Below are positions 49,491-57,549 of a stretch of 57,908 nucleotides of DNA, one piece after another; position 1 is the stretch's first letter; each line of letters opens with the position of its first letter. A model generated the notes under the pieces. The model had not been told where the DNA came from, made no database searches, and saw only the letters and a list, made by a program, of their open reading frames with translations. The DNA lies in contig JAHJJI010000077.1 in assembly GCA_018823025.1 (NCBI GenBank), positions 1 to 57,908 of the forward strand. The letters are read 5' to 3'. The translations under genes were made by a program, and so were the position numbers. Origin of the DNA: Gammaproteobacteria bacterium. Lineage in GTDB: Bacteria; Pseudomonadota; Gammaproteobacteria; Burkholderiales; Sulfuricellaceae.

Positions 49491-50646
49491 GGCGCATGGC
49501 CTCCACCGGAGAGAGCTTGGTCGCCCGGTACGCCGGGTAAAGACCAGCCAAGAGTGCGAGGCACACGGAAAAGCCCATTGTGAGAAGGATGGTACCGTAG
49601 TCGATCGCCACCGTCTGTGACTGATGCAGCGACGCGGTGAACGCATTGTCGGTGAGGTAAGAGCCGAACAGGTAAGCGGCGAGAATGCCAATCGTCACGC
49701 CCAGAATCCCGCCGAGCAATCCGTAGAGCCCGGATTCGAGCATGAATGCCAGGAACAAGGTACGCCGGGTGCTGCCGAGCGCCTGCAGAATCCCGATCTC
49801 GCGGCGGCGTTCATGCACTGCGGTGAGCAGGGTATTGACGATACCGAACGCCGCAGCAAGTACGCCGACTGCCGCCACCGCCTGCATCGCCGCACCGACC
49901 GAACCTACGATGGACAGGACTGAAGACAGCAGTTGCTTATCGGTGACCACGGCGACGTTGGCAACTTCCTGGATTTTAAGGCTGGTTGCCTCGATTTTTT
50001 CGAGGTCGCTGACCTGGACGGCGATGAACGACACCTTGTCCTGCACGTCATAGATTTGCTGGGCGAGAGTGAGTGGAATGAAGGTGGCGATGTCGTCCTT
50101 GCTGCCCGCTTCGCGCAGCACCCCGATTATGGGAAGCAGCTTGCCGCGCACGGTGAATTCGTCGCTTGGCTTGAGCTTGAACTGTTTGGCGATTGCCGAC
50201 CCGACGACGATCCCACGCTCATCCGGAGAGTTGAAGTAGCGCCCGGATTCGATACCCCACTTCTGCAACGCGCGCATCTCTTCAGGCCAAACCCCGATTA
50301 CCGGTACCGGTTGGTTGCGGAACGCGGTCTTTTCGTTGAGATAGGGAACGGCGCTCTTGACACCCGGCACGGCACGAATCTTCTCCAGGTCAGACATGGG
50401 AATCGCCTCGGGCAGTTGCTCTCCAGTGAGCACCGAGATTTGTTCATAGGCGCACCAGCCTTTGGGCGTGACCACCAGATTGGCGCCCAGCCCCTGCGCC
50501 TGCTTCTTGATTTCCGTGGTCAAGCCTTGCCCTATGGTCATCAAGGCGACAAACGCTGCCATCCCCACGCTAACCCCGGCCAAGGTAAAGATAAAACGTC
50601 CGCGCCGGCGCAGCAGGTTGCGCCATACCAACTTGCCGAGATTCAT
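49483..50646 (-). CDS. MacB/FtsX-type ABC transporter permease
   Basis: A 387-residue permease: TM1 FIFTLAGVSVGMAAFVALM, a periplasmic MacB-like domain (about 45-240), then three helices (SVGAAMQAVAAVGVLAAAFG, GLLGGILGVTIGILAAYLFG, LTMGFSVCLALLAGLYPAYR) with the ERRREIGILQALGSTRR coupling segment. Such ABC pairs do mechanotransmission rather than classical transport. Its stop overlaps the ATPase start and its own start overlaps the end of the OB-like gene. Confidence 0.9.
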   Translation of the reverse strand: MNLGKLVWRNLLRRRGRFIFTLAGVSVGMAAFVALMTIGQGLTTEIKKQAQGLGANLVVTPKGWCAYEQISVLTGEQLPEAIPMSDLEKIRAVPGVKSAVPYLNEKTAFRNQPVPVIGVWPEEMRALQKWGIESGRYFNSPDERGIVVGSAIAKQFKLKPSDEFTVRGKLLPIIGVLREAGSKDDIATFIPLTLAQQIYDVQDKVSFIAVQVSDLEKIEATSLKIQEVANVAVVTDKQLLSSVLSIVGSVGAAMQAVAAVGVLAAAFGIVNTLLTAVHERRREIGILQALGSTRRTLFLAFMLESGLYGLLGGILGVTIGILAAYLFGSYLTDNAFTASLHQSQTVAIDYGTILLTMGFSVCLALLAGLYPAYRATKLSPVEAMRHV

Positions 50647-51164
50647 TTCTTGATCGAGCCCAGGTTCTCAACCGAGTCGGCGCGAAGATAAACCATTTTC
50701 TTGTCCGCGTCCTCCGTCATAGTCCCGCGCACGTTCACCTCATCCCAGGGTTTGAGCTTCGTATCCTTGACCTTGATCGGCAAGTAGAACTTGGCGCAAT
50801 GCAGGTCCTGGCAGACACGGGCCTCACGCGAATCAATCAGGGCGAAGAGCTGTGGATCGTTGGGAGAGACTTTCGCGACAACGCCGCGCACGAGAACCTT
50901 GCCGGTATAGCCTTTCGGGTCGGCCTCCAGGTCTTGCACCTGCAACGCTCCCTTGGGCAGCGGCGGCTGCGCCTTGCCGAGCAAGTCGGGCAAACCAGCG
51001 TTGGCGACCTTACCGCCGCCCAAGAGCGCGGTTCCCATCACAAACGCGGCGCCTAACGCCAGCACTCCTGCGATCCAGTACCTGCGCCTCTTAACAAAGC
51101 TGGTCGATTCCGTCCCTCGCGTTTCATTCACCTTCGTTTTTTTCATTTCCTCAACCCCTTTCAT
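50643..51164 (-). CDS. Membrane-anchored OB-like protein of unknown function
   Basis: A 173-residue protein with a basic start, one TM helix (YWIAGVLALGAAFVMGTALL) and a periplasmic domain of about 110 residues whose strands (GKVLVRGVVAKVSPNDPQL, AKFYLPIKVKDTKLKPWDEV, NVRGTMTEDADKKMVYLRAD) look like an OB fold. A Cys pair in RVCQDLHCAKF could bind metal or form a disulfide, perhaps a target of the TlpA-like protein. The ATG overlaps the ArsR stop (ATGA) with GAGGAG upstream. No known family. Confidence 0.65.
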   Translation of the reverse strand: MKGVEEMKKTKVNETRGTESTSFVKRRRYWIAGVLALGAAFVMGTALLGGGKVANAGLPDLLGKAQPPLPKGALQVQDLEADPKGYTGKVLVRGVVAKVSPNDPQLFALIDSREARVCQDLHCAKFYLPIKVKDTKLKPWDEVNVRGTMTEDADKKMVYLRADSVENLGSIKK

Positions 51165-51541
51165 GCCAAGCGCTCCTCGAGAAGACTGAGATCACCCCTG
51201 AGCGCCTTGAGTAGACTCTCGCTATGTACCCGGTAATAGACCATCTTGCCGTCGTTGCGCATGCTGAGCCAGCCTTGGCTGCGCAGCAGCTTGAGCTGGT
51301 GCGAGGTGGCGGCGACGGTCAGTCCCAGGACATGCGCCACGTCGCAGACACACAGCTCGCCATGGGCGAGCGAGAGCAATATCTTCAGGCGCGTCACATT
51401 GCCCAGGAGCTTGTACAGCTCGGCCAGTTGCGGCAGCAACTGCTCATCCTTCGCCAGCTCGGCCTTGATCCGGGCGACCTTCTCCTGGTCGAAGCAGGTA
51501 ACGTTGCAGACTGGACTCTTAATAATTTTGGCAGAAGGCAT
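51161..51541 (-). CDS. CadC-like ArsR-family metal sensor
   Basis: A 126-residue ArsR/SmtB repressor. An N-terminal Cys pair (SPVCNVTCFD) and the alpha3 Cys pair in GELCVCDVAHVLG match the Cd/Pb/Bi site of CadC. The recognition helix is TVAATSHQLKLLRSQGWL. There is no ribosome-binding site before the ATG, and a palindrome lies nine bases upstream, so the mRNA may be leaderless. It should repress the ABC-TlpA operon that follows it. Confidence 0.92.
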   Translation of the reverse strand: MPSAKIIKSPVCNVTCFDQEKVARIKAELAKDEQLLPQLAELYKLLGNVTRLKILLSLAHGELCVCDVAHVLGLTVAATSHQLKLLRSQGWLSMRNDGKMVYYRVHSESLLKALRGDLSLLEERLA

Positions 51542-51550
51542 AGAGAGTAC

Positions 51551-51580
51551 TTATCATTTAGACGATTGCGATAATGATAA
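51551..51580 (-). promoter_or_regulatory. Probable operator of the CadC-like repressor
   Basis: TTATCATT (51551-51558) and AATGATAA (51573-51580) form perfect 8-bp inverted arms with a 14-base spacer, directly before the start codon. On the minus strand a -10-like GATAAG (51555-51550) lies eight bases before the ATG. Confidence 0.6.
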
Positions 51581-51657
51581 ACTGATGGCGGTGGACGGTC
51601 AAGAAGGATTCGGGATGTCTGGAGATGGTGCACGCTACTGACGTACCGAAAAATACT

Positions 51658-51744
51658 GATGGTGAAGCCCATCTTATGCCTCGCGTACCTACGCCAGGCT
51701 GACCGAAATTACATTTTGGTTATCTTCGCTGAACTGGCTAGAAT
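51658..51744 (+). promoter_or_regulatory. Promoter of the two-component operon with CusR/CopR-like box (copy 3)
   Basis: The box ATTACATTTTGGTTAT (51708-51723) overlaps the -35 TTGGTT (51716-51721); 17 bases on is the -10 TAGAAT (51739-51744), pointing at the response regulator. About 80 bases are shared with the element at 7756-7828. It suggests positive autoregulation. Confidence 0.7.
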
Positions 51745-51774
51745 GCTTGAATCCATAAATAACGAGGCTTGCAG

Positions 51775-52446
51775 ATGAAGGTTCTGATCGTTGAAGACGA
51801 AGCCAAGGCCGGTGACTACCTGCGCAAGGGTTTGACCGAGAACGGATTCGTCGTCGATCTGGTAAGCAACGGCATGGACGGCCTGCATCTTGCCTTGACC
51901 GGGGACTATGCCGTCATCGTGCTCGACGTGATGCTGCCCGGCATGGACGGCTGGAGCGTGCTGCGCGAACTGCGTAAGGCCAAGGACACCCCGGTGATCT
52001 TCCTTACCGCGCGCGACGAGGTCGAAGACCGGGTAAAAGGGCTGGAACTCGGCGCGGACGACTATCTGGTCAAGCCCTTCGCCTTTTCCGAACTGCTCGC
52101 ACGGTTGCGCACCCTGTTGCGACGCGGGCGGAACACCCAAGCGGAAGTTCTGTCCATCGCCGACCTGGAGCTCGATCCGGTACGGCGCAGGGTGGCGCGG
52201 GGCGCGGCACGGATCGACCTCACCGCCAAGGAATTCGCGCTGTTGTATCTACTGATGCGGCGTCAGGGCGAGGTGCTGTCGCGCACCTTCATCGCCGAGC
52301 AGGTGTGGGACATGAATTTCGACAGCGACACCAACGTGGTGGAAGTCGCGATCCGCCGGCTGCGCGCCAAAATGGACGATCCGTTCAACCGTAAATTGCT
52401 GCATACTGTGCGCGGCATGGGGTATGTGCTGGAGGAGCGGGAATGA
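51775..52446 (+). CDS. CusR/CopR-like heavy-metal response regulator (OmpR family)
   Basis: A 223-residue response regulator. Receiver domain 1-115 with acidic pocket VEDE, phosphorylated Asp51 in [14 protein letters not shown], Thr in IFLTARD and Lys in YLVKPF. OmpR-type winged helix (about 130-220) with [20 protein letters not shown] and [14 protein letters not shown]. This matches the CusR/CopR/CzcR/IrlR subgroup. The ATG at 51775 has GAGG upstream; a TTG six bases earlier is less likely. It probably binds the three boxes described. Confidence 0.92.
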   Translation: MKVLIVEDEAKAGDYLRKGLTENGFVVDLVSNGMDGLHLALTGDYAVIVLDVMLPGMDGWSVLRELRKAKDTPVIFLTARDEVEDRVKGLELGADDYLVKPFAFSELLARLRTLLRRGRNTQAEVLSIADLELDPVRRRVARGAARIDLTAKEFALLYLLMRRQGEVLSRTFIAEQVWDMNFDSDTNVVEVAIRRLRAKMDDPFNRKLLHTVRGMGYVLEERE

Positions 52447-54011
52447 AGCCAGTAGTCCGTTCCACCAAAACGGGGACAAATGAAATGGATGGATTTTTTC
52501 GTCAGGCTAGGCGCAGACTCGCCGCCGTATGGGGTATACGGCAAGAGGATGCAACGACGCATGGCGGAAAAAGACGCCGTTTCATGTCGGCGGTTTGGTG
52601 GAACGGACTACTCAGCTCGATCACCTTCCGCCTCAGCATCCTGTTCGCGCTCACCACGGTTCTGCTGCTCGCCAGCATCGGCGCCTATCTCTACCGCTTT
52701 CTCGACGTCGAGCTGATGCAGCGGGATCACGCCGAACTAGTCGGCAAGGTGGAGCTTTTCCGCCATCACCTCGCGGCGGTGAACTCGCTGTCCCAGATCG
52801 TCGCCGCGCCCAACGAATTCCGCGACGCCATCATCGGCCATCCCCACCTGCGCCTCGCCCTGCTGGACGAGGCGGGCAATGTTCTGCTCTCGTCCGCAGA
52901 CTGGCGGCCCGGCGCGGAAATATTGAAAGCACTGGTCGCCGAAGGGGCCGCGCCGGGTGGCATCACGATCCGTATGCCGACACTCGGCGACCCTTATCAC
53001 ACCGTTGCGGCATGGGGCGCACTGGGGGGCAACACGGGAGAGCGGGCGCTGATCGTCCTGTCGCTGGACTCGCGGGAAGCACTGGAACTGCTGGCGAATT
53101 ACCGCCGGGCGCTGTTCGCCGCCATGCTGTTCGGCGGACTGGCTGCCGCCGTCCTCGGTTTTCTCACCGCCCGCAATAGCTTGCGGCCACTACGCCAGAT
53201 GGCGGAAACGGCCAGCGACATCTCCGCCAGCCGCCTCGACCGTCGGCTGGAAGTGGCGAACGCCCCGCAGGAGCTGAAGGCGCTGGCCGCCGCCTTCAAC
53301 GCCATGCTGGGGCGGCTGCGGGATTCATTTTCCCGGCTGTCGGATTTTTCCTCCGACTTGGCCCACGAGTTGCGCACCCCGATCAACAACCTGATGGGGC
53401 AGACCCAGGTCGTCTTGTCCCGCGCCCGTAGCGCCGAAGAATACCGCGCCGTGCTGGAGTCGAACCAGGAGGAATACGAGCGGCTGGCGCGCATGATCGG
53501 CGACATGCTGTTTCTCGCCAAGGCGGATAACGCCCAGGCGCCGCTCCATGCAGAAGAAATCGACCTGCGGGCTGAGTTGGACAAAGTCGCCGAGTTCTAT
53601 GAAGTGCTCGCCGATGAGGCCGGCCTGAAAATCGTTTGCGCGGGTGAAGGTCGCGTCGCTGCAGACCATATTCTGGCGCAGCGCGCCATTGCCAACTTGT
53701 TGTCCAACGCTATCCGCCATACCCCACCGAGCGGCGTGATTCGCGCCTCCATCGCCGCGACCGCCGATGCCGTGGAACTGCGCATCAGCAACCCTGGCCC
53801 CGGCATTCCACCCGAGCACCTGGAAAGAGTTTTCGACCGCTTCTACCAAGTGGATGGTGCCCGCGAACGTTCCGACGCGGGGACGGGACTGGGGCTCGCC
53901 ATCGTCAAATCCATCATGCGGCTGCACGGCGGCGACGCCACAGTAGCCAGCGAACTGGGGCGACTCACCACTTTCACCCTGCGATTTCCTGCTGGCGGCG
54001 GTCGGGCCTGA
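52443..54011 (+). CDS. CusS-like heavy-metal sensor histidine kinase with palindrome-encoded N-terminus
   Basis: A 522-residue sensor kinase. TM1 is [20 protein letters not shown] (from about residue 58), then a periplasmic sensor of about 140 residues, TM2 ([18 protein letters not shown]), HAMP, H-box [13 protein letters not shown]-box [11 protein letters not shown] and G-box [11 protein letters not shown]. The ATG overlaps the regulator stop (ATGA). Residues 1-47, and part of the following 10, are encoded by a 162-bp palindrome; an internal ATG at 52584 inside its right arm starts closer to TM1. A partial second copy of the gene is at 57550-57908. Confidence 0.92.
   Translation: MKPVVRSTKTGTNEMDGFFRQARRRLAAVWGIRQEDATTHGGKRRRFMSAVWWNGLLSSITFRLSILFALTTVLLLASIGAYLYRFLDVELMQRDHAELVGKVELFRHHLAAVNSLSQIVAAPNEFRDAIIGHPHLRLALLDEAGNVLLSSADWRPGAEILKALVAEGAAPGGITIRMPTLGDPYHTVAAWGALGGNTGERALIVLSLDSREALELLANYRRALFAAMLFGGLAAAVLGFLTARNSLRPLRQMAETASDISASRLDRRLEVANAPQELKALAAAFNAMLGRLRDSFSRLSDFSSDLAHELRTPINNLMGQTQVVLSRARSAEEYRAVLESNQEEYERLARMIGDMLFLAKADNAQAPLHAEEIDLRAELDKVAEFYEVLADEAGLKIVCAGEGRVAADHILAQRAIANLLSNAIRHTPPSGVIRASIAATADAVELRISNPGPGIPPEHLERVFDRFYQVDGARERSDAGTGLGLAIVKSIMRLHGGDATVASELGRLTTFTLRFPAGGGRA
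52451..52612. repeat. MITE-like long imperfect palindrome at the start of the kinase gene
   Basis: AGTAGTCCGTTCCACCAAA (52451-52469) and TTTGGTGGAACGGACTACT (52594-52612) are perfect 19-bp inverted ends. The centre is another hairpin, CCGTAT (52525-52530) with ATACGG (52536-52541), on nearly the same axis, and sequence between (ATGAAA, TTTTT-CG) is partly mirrored. It begins five bases after the regulator stop codon. Confidence 0.8.
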
Positions 54012-54092
54012 CGCGTGTTGCGCGACTCATCACCTGGCCGCTTATCATTTCAAGCCCAAATTTACACTCCATGGGTTCGGCGCTCTGTACCG

Positions 54093-54187
54093 AACGGTCA
54101 TGGCGAACCGCCGCCCCAGATGATGAAACAGCGATTCGCCATGACCGTTTCCCTCTCTCCTAACTCTCTCCCAGAGGGCGAGAGGGA
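54093..54187. repeat. Hairpin and Cys-rich-type intergenic repeat (CCCTCTC family)
   Basis: AACGGTCATGGCGAA (54093-54107) and TTCGCCATGACCGTT (54135-54149) are perfect 15-bp inverted arms, 27 bases apart. Next to it, CCCTCTC (54151-54157) and GAGAGGG (54180-54186) flank CTCTCCCAGAGGG, the widespread CCCTCTCCC...GGGAGAGGG intergenic repeat. Together they fill most of the 54012-54248 gap and may end transcription of the kinase operon. (The repeat name refers only to base pattern, not to any protein.). Confidence 0.6.
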
Positions 54188-54248
54188 CGAGGTCTCGCTT
54201 CGCGAGTTTCACTTTAATGCGCGAAGATCATGAGCAAAGCATAAGCGC

Positions 54249-56291
54249 ATGGCCATCACCGACATCCAGCCCCTGCTTGACTGGACCGCACAACATTCCC
54301 ACTGGGCTGGCGCCGCAGTTTTTTTTGTTTCTCTGGCCGAATCTCTGGTGTTGGTGGGCTTGTTCATTCCCGGCACGCTAGCGATGTTTGGGGTAGGTGC
54401 CTTGGTGGCCGCCGGCGCGCTGAATTTATGGGCTACCCTGGCTTGGGCGGCGGCCGGGGCGATTGCGGGCGATGGCATCAGCTACTGGCTGGGCCATCGT
54501 TACCGCGGGCAGTTGCGGACCCTGTGGCCGTTCAAACGTTACCCTCAGTTGATGGCCAGGGGTGAGGCATTCTTTCGTCGGCATGGTGACAAAAGTGTCT
54601 TGCTGGGCCGCTTTGTCGGGCCGGTACGTCCGGTCATTCCTGCCGTGGCGGGAATACTGGGGATGCCGCCACTGCGCTTTTACTTCGTGAATATTCTGTC
54701 CGCATTGTGCTGGGCGCCCGTCTACATTCTCCCTGGCGTGGTGTTCGGCGCATCACTGGGGCTGGCGGGAGCGGTGGCGACGCGCCTCGCCGTGCTCATC
54801 GCATTGATGCTGCTCGCCGTCTGGGTCGGGACATGGGGGATACGCCACGCTATCCTGTGGCTGCAAACACCCTTTGAAGCCAGCTTGGCTCATATCCAGG
54901 CATGGGCTGCGGCGCCTGGCGAAGGTCGCTCTTTTCGGGGCTTGGTCAACGCGCTGTTTGATCCAGAAAAACCAGAATCCCGCGCCCTATTGGTATTTGC
55001 GGGGCTGTTAGTTCTTGCCGCCTGGGGATTTTTCGGCATTCTGGAAGACGTCGTCACCCGCGACCCTTTGGTGCTCATCGACAGCTCCGTTTATCACCTG
55101 TTGCAGGGGCTGCGCACCCCTTTCGGAGACAGCATCATGATCGCGTTGACCGAACTGGGCGATGCTGCGGTCACCCTCACGGCAGTGTTGGCGGTACTGC
55201 TCTGGCTGTCGTGGAAACGCGCCTGGCGAGCGGCGGCCTATTGGCTGGCCGCGGCAGGCTTCGCCGCCGCCTTGACCATGGCAATCAAAGCGGGATTGGG
55301 CCGGGCGCGCCCGTTTCCTCTGTATGAAGGGCCAAGCATATTTTCCTTTCCGAGCGGCCACGCCACCATGAGTATGGTGACCTACGGTTTTCTGGCAGTG
55401 CTGATTACGCGCGAACTTTCTCCCCGTGGGCGTCTGATCGCATTTACCGCGATTATCGTGTTGGTCGCCTTGATCGCCTTTTCACGGCTATACTTGGGCG
55501 CGCATTGGCTTTCCGATGTATTGGGCGGTTTGGCTTTTGGCATGGCGTGGGTGGCTGTGCTGGGTATTGCGTACTCGCGCCATTCCGCGGCGGCGCTGTC
55601 ACCCCGCGGCTTAATGATCGTGGCGTTCTCGGCTTTGCTGGCAGGCGGGGCCTGGAATGTGGCAATGCGGCACGGCGCCGATACCCTACGTTATGCCGTG
55701 CGTCAGGAAACCAGAATAATGGCGCAACAGGACTGGTGGAACGACACGTGGAAAACCCTGCCAGCATGGCGCATCGATATCGAAGGCGAGTACGAGCAAC
55801 CGCTTACCGTGCAATGGGCAGGCTCGCTCGAATCCCTGCATCATAGACTGCTGACAAGTGGCTGGCGGGATCCTTTGCCCGAAAAAAGTTTGCTGCTGTG
55901 GCTCGATACAACCCGCCCCGCCATGCGATTACCACTGCTACCACGTGCCCACGACGGCCGCTACGAAGCGCTGGCACTCGTCTACCCGGTGCTGAACCGG
56001 GACGACCGGCGCCTGGTATTGCGCCTTTGGCCCGCAGATACGGTCTTGCGCGACCAGGGCCAGCCCGTATGGGTCGGAACCGTGACGCAGGAAACCCTAC
56101 GCCGCCCACTGTCCTGGTTTAACCTGCCCCAGGACAGCAAGAATTTTGACCAGCCACGTCAAGTCTTGCTGGAAAGCCTCGTGGATGTGCGGGTGCGCTT
56201 GGCGAGGCGGGCCAATACGCTCGGTTCAGAAGAGGAGCGGATAACGTGGGACGGGTGGGTCGTGTTGGCGATAGAATTGGATAAGCCATGA
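54249..56291 (+). CDS. DedA - PAP2 phosphatase - LssY C-terminal fusion protein
   Basis: A 680-residue membrane protein with three parts. Residues 1-200 are DedA-like (AESLVLVGLFIPGTLAM, GRFVGPVRPVIPAVAGILG). Residues about 260-460 are a PAP2 lipid phosphatase with KAGLGRARPF, FSFPSGHATMS and SRLYLGAHWLSDVLGG, all catalytic motifs intact. The last 200 residues match the LssY C-terminal domain. DedA proteins move lipids, PAP2 removes phosphate from undecaprenyl-PP or phosphatidate. It overlaps dgkA by four bases (ATGA), which suggests a shared lipid role. Confidence 0.9.
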   Translation: MAITDIQPLLDWTAQHSHWAGAAVFFVSLAESLVLVGLFIPGTLAMFGVGALVAAGALNLWATLAWAAAGAIAGDGISYWLGHRYRGQLRTLWPFKRYPQLMARGEAFFRRHGDKSVLLGRFVGPVRPVIPAVAGILGMPPLRFYFVNILSALCWAPVYILPGVVFGASLGLAGAVATRLAVLIALMLLAVWVGTWGIRHAILWLQTPFEASLAHIQAWAAAPGEGRSFRGLVNALFDPEKPESRALLVFAGLLVLAAWGFFGILEDVVTRDPLVLIDSSVYHLLQGLRTPFGDSIMIALTELGDAAVTLTAVLAVLLWLSWKRAWRAAAYWLAAAGFAAALTMAIKAGLGRARPFPLYEGPSIFSFPSGHATMSMVTYGFLAVLITRELSPRGRLIAFTAIIVLVALIAFSRLYLGAHWLSDVLGGLAFGMAWVAVLGIAYSRHSAAALSPRGLMIVAFSALLAGGAWNVAMRHGADTLRYAVRQETRIMAQQDWWNDTWKTLPAWRIDIEGEYEQPLTVQWAGSLESLHHRLLTSGWRDPLPEKSLLLWLDTTRPAMRLPLLPRAHDGRYEALALVYPVLNRDDRRLVLRLWPADTVLRDQGQPVWVGTVTQETLRRPLSWFNLPQDSKNFDQPRQVLLESLVDVRVRLARRANTLGSEEERITWDGWVVLAIELDKP

Positions 56292-56650
56292 AAAACCAAA
56301 AGTTCATCAACCGTCTCGGTTTTGCCTGGGCAGGCATTCGCGCAGCCTGGAAAAACGAGCATAGCTTCCGGGTGCAGACCGGTTTTGCAATCGTCTTGCT
56401 GATTGCGCTGTTGCTGCTGCGTCCGCCCCCCATATGGTGGACGTTGTGTTTCATCATGGCCGTTCTGGTCTTGGCGGCGGAATTATTCAATACCGCCCTG
56501 GAATCCTTGATCGATCACCTGCATCCGGAAATCCATCCTGCCATCAAAACCGCCAAGGACTGCGCTGCTGGAGCCGTATTGCTGCTTAGCTGCGGCGCTC
56601 TGGTCGCGGGGGCGGTCACGCTGCTGGTTGCGTTGGGGATTGTGTCTTAG
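56288..56650 (+). CDS. dgkA: Diacylglycerol kinase DgkA
   Basis: A 120-residue three-helix membrane kinase, the usual length. It has GFAWAGIRAAWKNEHSFRVQ at the start and the catalytic segment AELFNTALESLIDH followed by IKTAKDCAAGAVLLL. It phosphorylates diacylglycerol (or undecaprenol) at the inner membrane. Translationally coupled to the phosphatase fusion before it, giving kinase and phosphatase in one operon. Confidence 0.93.
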   Translation: MKNQKFINRLGFAWAGIRAAWKNEHSFRVQTGFAIVLLIALLLLRPPPIWWTLCFIMAVLVLAAELFNTALESLIDHLHPEIHPAIKTAKDCAAGAVLLLSCGALVAGAVTLLVALGIVS

Positions 56651-56652
56651 TT

Positions 56653-57549
56653 CTACTGTGTTATTAAATATTCATAACCTGATTTATTGATCTCCCGCAG
56701 CATGGGCATTGCCGCAAGCCTTTCACGATGGCGGCTGCGAGGCGGAAGCGCAATGTGGAGATCGAATTCGGGACGTGGCGTTGCATCGGTCGTGGCCCCG
56801 CGCGGGCGGAAACCTTCGGGTAGGGCAGGTTCCGCGAATCGGTCGGTGTTTTTTTTTGCCCCGGACAGCCGTTCACGCATCAAGAAGCCATACGCCGCAA
56901 TGCACAGGCTCGCATGGTGATGAAACCCGCGCCAGTTACGCCCTTCGTAATGACCCAGGCCGAATTCCTGTTTGAGTTCCTGGTAATCACGTTCGATACG
57001 CCAACGCGCCTTGATGGATTCGACCAGTTCCGCGAAGGGCATGTCTTTCGGATGTGTCGATAGCCAGTAGCGGCTCGGTTCCGCTTCGCCTTTCGGCCAT
57101 TCGATGACCAGCCATTCTTCTTCGCGTGGAACGTCGCGGTAAGCGGCGCGTACGCGCACCCTGGCAAAACGCGAACGCAGCGGTTCAGATGTCCCTTGAC
57201 GCCAGGTGACGCTGCGAAAGCACTGCGGCGCAAGCGTCATGGCCAAGGCCAGCACTGAAATCGGCTGATGCTGTGCGTCGCGCGTCAGATGGGTTTTTGT
57301 TTTACCTCGTTTGCCGATGACAGGTGCGGCGACCGGCTGATGCGCTCCCCACCAAACGGTGGTGCCGGTGCGCACGCCCAGCGCGTAGATCAGTTCCTGC
57401 TCGGTCAACCAATCGCGCAAGGCTGTGTCGTCGCCATAAGCGGCATCCCCCAACACTGTCCCGCGTGGAATCCCGGCTTGCAGTGCGGCTTCGATTTGCG
57501 CGCGGGCGATCTCGTTCTTGGTCGCGAACACGGTTGCCTCCGGCACGCC
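56653..57549 (-). pseudogene. IS701-like DDE transposase, 5'-truncated
   Basis: The readable protein starts GVPEATVFATKNEIARAQIE, has LGDAAYGDDTALRDWL with a catalytic Asp region, and ends with the family motif KARWRIERDYQELKQEFGLG followed by HYEGRNWRGFHHHASLCIAA. This is the C-terminal two-thirds of an IS701-type transposase. The N-terminal part is missing: at about 57550 the sequence switches to the kinase-gene copy. A longer open frame continues antisense through the kinase sequence but is an artefact of the junction. Inverted ends of the IS were not identified. Confidence 0.85.

Noticed and set aside
49491-49691. N-terminal extension of the ABC ATPase
   Set aside because: It lies inside the permease gene and is Arg/Ser-rich shadow sequence; the ATPase fold starts at 49490.
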